32,218 nt of DNA from Alphaproteobacteria bacterium (GTDB taxonomy: Bacteria > Pseudomonadota > Alphaproteobacteria > Acetobacterales > Acetobacteraceae), in the NCBI GenBank assembly GCA_026400845.1, contig JAPLOH010000098.1:1-32218 (forward strand), written 5' to 3'. Both the position numbers and the translations under genes were made by a program. Under the pieces are notes generated by a model. The model did no database searches. It had not been told where the DNA came from and was given only the letters and a program-made list of their open reading frames with translations. Positions 28,970 to 32,218 of this stretch are shown in pieces (the stretch's first letter is position 1; every line of letters begins with the position of its first letter).

Positions 28970-29772
28970 GCATGGCGCTCGAACTGCGTGGTCTCGCCCG
29001 CGTGTTCAACCAAGGCGGCGCGGACGCCACCACGGCGCTGGCGGGCGTTGACCTCGCGCTGGAGGCCGGCGATTTCGTCACCCTCATCGGCTCCAACGGT
29101 GCCGGCAAATCCACCCTGCTGCGCTGCATCACCGGCCATGAGCGGCCTGATTCCGGCAGTATCGTCCTCGATGGCGCCGACATCACCGGCCTGCCGGTGC
29201 ATCGCCGTGCCGGGCGCATCGGCCGCATCGCGCAGGATCCGCGGGAGAGTTCCTGCGCCTCTATGAGCATCGCCGAGAACCTTGCCATGGCAGCGCTGCG
29301 TGGCCAGTCCCGCGGCTTCGGCCGTGCCGTCACCCAGCCCCGCCGCGCCCGCTTCCGTGACCTGCTGGCCGAGACCGGCCTCGGCCTCGAGGACCGCATG
29401 GACGCCCGCATGGGCACCCTCTCCGGCGGCCAACGCCAGGCGGTGGCGCTGCTGATGGCGACGCTGGCCGAGCCCGGCCTGCTGCTGCTCGATGAGCACC
29501 TCGCCGCGCTGGATCCCCGCGCCGCTGCCTTGGTGATGGAGCTGACCGCGCGGCGGATCGCGGCAAATCAGCTAACCTCCATCATGGTGACGCACGACAT
29601 GCAGGCCGCGATCGCCTGGGGCGGCCGGCTGGTGATGATGCATGCCGGGCGCGTGGTGCTGGACGTCCAGGGTACCGAGAAATCCGCCCTCACCGTGCCG
29701 GGCCTCGTCGAGCGCTTCCGCGCCGCCAGCGGAGCCGTGCTCGCCTCGGACCGTGCCTTGTTGACGCTGTGA
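28966..29772 (+). CDS. ABC transporter ATP-binding protein
   Basis: LIGSNGAGKSTLLRCITG (Walker A), LSGGQRQAVALLMATLAEPGLLLLDEHLAALD, H-loop VTHDMQ; ATGA overlap with the permease. Confidence 0.94.
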   Translation: MSMALELRGLARVFNQGGADATTALAGVDLALEAGDFVTLIGSNGAGKSTLLRCITGHERPDSGSIVLDGADITGLPVHRRAGRIGRIAQDPRESSCASMSIAENLAMAALRGQSRGFGRAVTQPRRARFRDLLAETGLGLEDRMDARMGTLSGGQRQAVALLMATLAEPGLLLLDEHLAALDPRAAALVMELTARRIAANQLTSIMVTHDMQAAIAWGGRLVMMHAGRVVLDVQGTEKSALTVPGLVERFRAASGAVLASDRALLTL

Positions 29773-29812
29773 GGCAGCCGGGCGAAGACTGCGGGGGCAA
29801 TCAGGGAGGGGT

Positions 29813-31060
29813 GTGATGATGCGTCGGATGTGGCTCGGAGTTCTCGCCGGCTTGGCCTTGGCCGGCAGCGTGCAAGCCCAGCAGGCCGCCCCCACCCCGG
29901 GCAAGACCTACAAGATCGGCTACTCCCAGATCGTCGATCACCCGGCGCTCACCGCGACGCGCAACGGTTTCCTCGAAGGGCTCAAGGAGGCCGGCTTCAT
30001 CGAGGGCAAGAACCTCGATTTCCGCTACCTCAACGCCCAGGGTGACGTCGCCAATGCCCGCAACATCGCCGAGAAATTCATCGCCGACAAAGTCGACCTC
30101 ATGGCCCCCTGCACCACCCCCAACGTGCAGGCCGCCATCCGCCTGACCAAAGGGACGGATATGCCGGTCGCCTTCGGCTGCGTCACCAACCCCGTCGACT
30201 CCGGCATCCTCGCCGCGCTGGACAAGCCGACCGGCACCAACGTCGCCGGCATCTACGGCATCCCGCCGGTGGCCAAGATGTGGGACGTGCTGCTGAAACT
30301 GCACCCCAACGCCAAGATCGTCGGCACCATCTACAACCCCGCCGAAGCCAATTCGGTGACGCTGAACAACCTCAACAAGGCCGAATCGATGAAGCGCGGC
30401 CTCATTTGGGCCGAGGTGCACATCACCTCCTCCGCCGAAATGCTCAACGCCGCGCAGGCGCTGATCACCAAGGCCGACACCCTGCTGATGCCGCAGGACA
30501 ACACGGTGGCCTCCGCCTTCGACGCGGTGGCCAAGGTGGCGCGGGACGGCAAGATCCCGCTGTTCTCCTACGACACCTCCGCCGTCGAGCGCGGCGCCAT
30601 CGCCTCCTACGCGCAGAACCAGCACCAGGCCGGCAAGGACTGGGCGCATGACGTCGCGGTGCCCGTCCTGCTCGGCAAGGCACCCGGCACCATGATGCCG
30701 GCGACCTACCGGGCGTTCGACCTGCTGCTCAACAAAGCCGCCGCGGCCCGCGCCGGCATCACCCTGCCGGCGGATATGGTGGCCAGCGCGCGCCTTCGCC
30801 CAAGCCATCTACGCCCGCCCCGGCTTCGCCGCAGCGGCCCTGCATCTGCAGGACGTCCATGGCGGCGATGTCTGCCTGCTGATCGCCCTGCTCTGGCATG
30901 CCTCCCAGGGCACCTGCCCCGACGCCGCCGGCCTCGCCGCCTTCGAGGCCGCCGCCGCCCCTTGGCGCATCGCCGTCATCGCACCCTTGCGCGCGGCCCG
31001 CCGGGCGATGAAGTCCGAACCGGACGCCCAAAACCTACGTGCCCAGGTGCAGGCACTTGA
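29813..31060 (+). CDS. ABC transporter substrate-binding protein (TrpX-like); homologous part ends about 30788, tail reads out of frame into the next gene
   Basis: Signal peptide MRRMWLGVLAGLALAGSVQAQ; YKIGYSQIVDHPALTATRNGFLEGLKEAGF, CVTNPVDSGIL; normal C-terminus LPADMV followed by low-complexity R/P-rich sequence. Confidence 0.85.
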   Translation: MMMRRMWLGVLAGLALAGSVQAQQAAPTPGKTYKIGYSQIVDHPALTATRNGFLEGLKEAGFIEGKNLDFRYLNAQGDVANARNIAEKFIADKVDLMAPCTTPNVQAAIRLTKGTDMPVAFGCVTNPVDSGILAALDKPTGTNVAGIYGIPPVAKMWDVLLKLHPNAKIVGTIYNPAEANSVTLNNLNKAESMKRGLIWAEVHITSSAEMLNAAQALITKADTLLMPQDNTVASAFDAVAKVARDGKIPLFSYDTSAVERGAIASYAQNQHQAGKDWAHDVAVPVLLGKAPGTMMPATYRAFDLLLNKAAAARAGITLPADMVASARLRPSHLRPPRLRRSGPASAGRPWRRCLPADRPALACLPGHLPRRRRPRRLRGRRRPLAHRRHRTLARGPPGDEVRTGRPKPTCPGAGT

Positions 31061-31232
31061 ACTGGAGGCCGAGCGCATGCTGCTTGCGCGTCTGGCAGCC
31101 CTCAAGCCACCGCCCAGTGCCACACTGGGCGCCACACTGGGCGCCACGCTCACCGCCTACGCCGCCCGCCTCGGAGCGCCATCCGAGGCGATGGCAGCGT
31201 TCATGCCCGGCCACACGGAATGCGCGCGGTGA
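30786..31232 (+). pseudogene. TIGR02444-like protein lacking an evident start codon
   Basis: Frame 3 reads ARAFAQAIYARPGFAAAALHLQDVHGGDVCLLIALLWHASQGTCPDAAGLAAFEAAAAPWRIAVIAPLRAARRAMK, resembling TIGR02444. No ATG/GTG/TTG seen in that frame just upstream. Confidence 0.65.
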
Positions 31233-31238
31233 TCGCGC

Positions 31239-32218
31239 CTACTCGGTGAGATCGCAGCCACGGGCTTCGAGGGCGCGCAGGTTTTCGCGGATGTGATCGA
31301 CGCGGGACTGGCCCGCCATGGCGTCGGCGCTGCGGTAGATGTCGGCGATCTTGTGGGAAAGCCGGTCGAGCAGGGTGGCGTCGTCGAGGTTGGTGGGCGG
31401 CACTCGCAGGATGGTATCGCCACCGTAGGTCGGCACCGGTTGGCCGTAGGAGGTCATTGCCGGCGGCGCGGTGCCTTCGGCGAGGCGGCGGATGGCGCGG
31501 CGCAGGCGGCGGCGATAGGCAGCGACTCCCTTGTCGGTGAAGGCCATGATTTCGCGGGCGTGGATGGCGACCTCGCCCTGGCCGATCCAGGCCTCGTAGT
31601 CGCCGGGGTTACGTTGGCGGGCCTCGTAGGCGCGCTCGTCGGTCTGGCCGTAGAAGTCGGCGGAGTTGTAGCCGCAGAGTTCGGGCCGCCCCTTCCCTTT
31701 CGGGTCGGTTTCCGTGTTGAAGTGGCGCCAGGCGATGTAGAGCGTGTTGGTGTCATCCACCGGTACGATCCAGCGAGTGAGGCCGGTGCGCACGAAATAC
31801 ACCGGCTCGTTGCCCTCCACATGCATGCCGCCGTTCTGCGAGAAGTTGGGCAGCATGTGGTCATGCACGCGGAACCAGGCGAGGTCCCCCACTTTGCGGG
31901 CGCTGGTGAAGAAATGCCCGGTCGGGCGGTCGTGATAGGTCACGGTGGGGAGGAGCTTGAGGTTCTCCTGGAACTGCACGCCGCTGACCCGCGAGTGCAG
32001 GAAGGTGACGTGGTAGGGGTCGGTCGAGTTCTCGAACACCTGCACCCAGTTGGTCGGCACCGGGATGAGCAGCGGCACCATGAGATCATCGGGAAGTTGC
32101 ATGGTGTCGAAAATCGGGAAGGGCGGCATGTCTGCCGCCGGACCGAAATACGCGAAAATCAGCCCGTGATGCTCCACCACCGGATAGGCGCCCTGGCAGT
32201 GGGTGCGGCGGATGGAGC
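31239..32218 (-). CDS. Rieske-type aromatic-ring-hydroxylating oxygenase alpha-subunit-like, 5' end outside window
   Basis: SIRRTHCQGAYPVVEHHGLIFAYFGP continues off the window edge; catalytic motif ENSTDPYHVTFLH. Confidence 0.85.
   Translation of the reverse strand, partial: SIRRTHCQGAYPVVEHHGLIFAYFGPAADMPPFPIFDTMQLPDDLMVPLLIPVPTNWVQVFENSTDPYHVTFLHSRVSGVQFQENLKLLPTVTYHDRPTGHFFTSARKVGDLAWFRVHDHMLPNFSQNGGMHVEGNEPVYFVRTGLTRWIVPVDDTNTLYIAWRHFNTETDPKGKGRPELCGYNSADFYGQTDERAYEARQRNPGDYEAWIGQGEVAIHAREIMAFTDKGVAAYRRRLRRAIRRLAEGTAPPAMTSYGQPVPTYGGDTILRVPPTNLDDATLLDRLSHKIADIYRSADAMAGQSRVDHIRENLRALEARGCDLTE

Noticed and set aside
1-32218. CRISPR array, tRNA/rRNA genes, prophage or retron-like reverse transcriptase
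   Set aside because: No regularly spaced direct repeats, cloverleaf-like sequence, phage structural genes or RT motifs were seen on either strand by eye.

Overview
GC-rich, gene-dense alphaproteobacterial-looking DNA, possibly Acetobacteraceae/Rhodospirillales (inference only). I call about 28 genes or gene remnants. No rRNA, tRNA, CRISPR array or complete mobile element was seen. Main blocks: (1) a partial Zn-alcohol dehydrogenase fused in frame to a TauD-like dioxygenase, then a yeast-FCY1-type cytosine deaminase and a two-domain VOC protein; (2) an imuA-imuB SOS mutasome with a GTTC-N7-GTTC LexA-type box, an apparent imuA frameshift, and an IS5-family transposase remnant abutting the imuB stop; (3) a P1-family peptidase divergent from a class III aminotransferase and UbiX; (4) a compact minus-strand operon: M81/MlrC-like protein, peptide ABC transporter with a fused dual ATPase, HisC-like aminotransferase, MmgE/PrpD and IPNS-like 2OG-Fe oxygenase; (5) a YaiI/UPF0178 protein and a threonine-aldolase-like enzyme; (6) a minus-strand glycan cluster (sulfotransferase, GT4, GT2, small repeat protein) with modular accessory domains; (7) MaoC-UbiD-ABC transporter genes, a TIGR02444-like remnant colliding with the substrate-binding protein, and a partial Rieske oxygenase. 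The most unusual non-coding signal is a pair of ~130-bp intergenic elements with nested palindromes. They share a 34-nt identical block, and their differing terminal stems each pair perfectly. All family calls come from motif recognition by eye; no database search was run.
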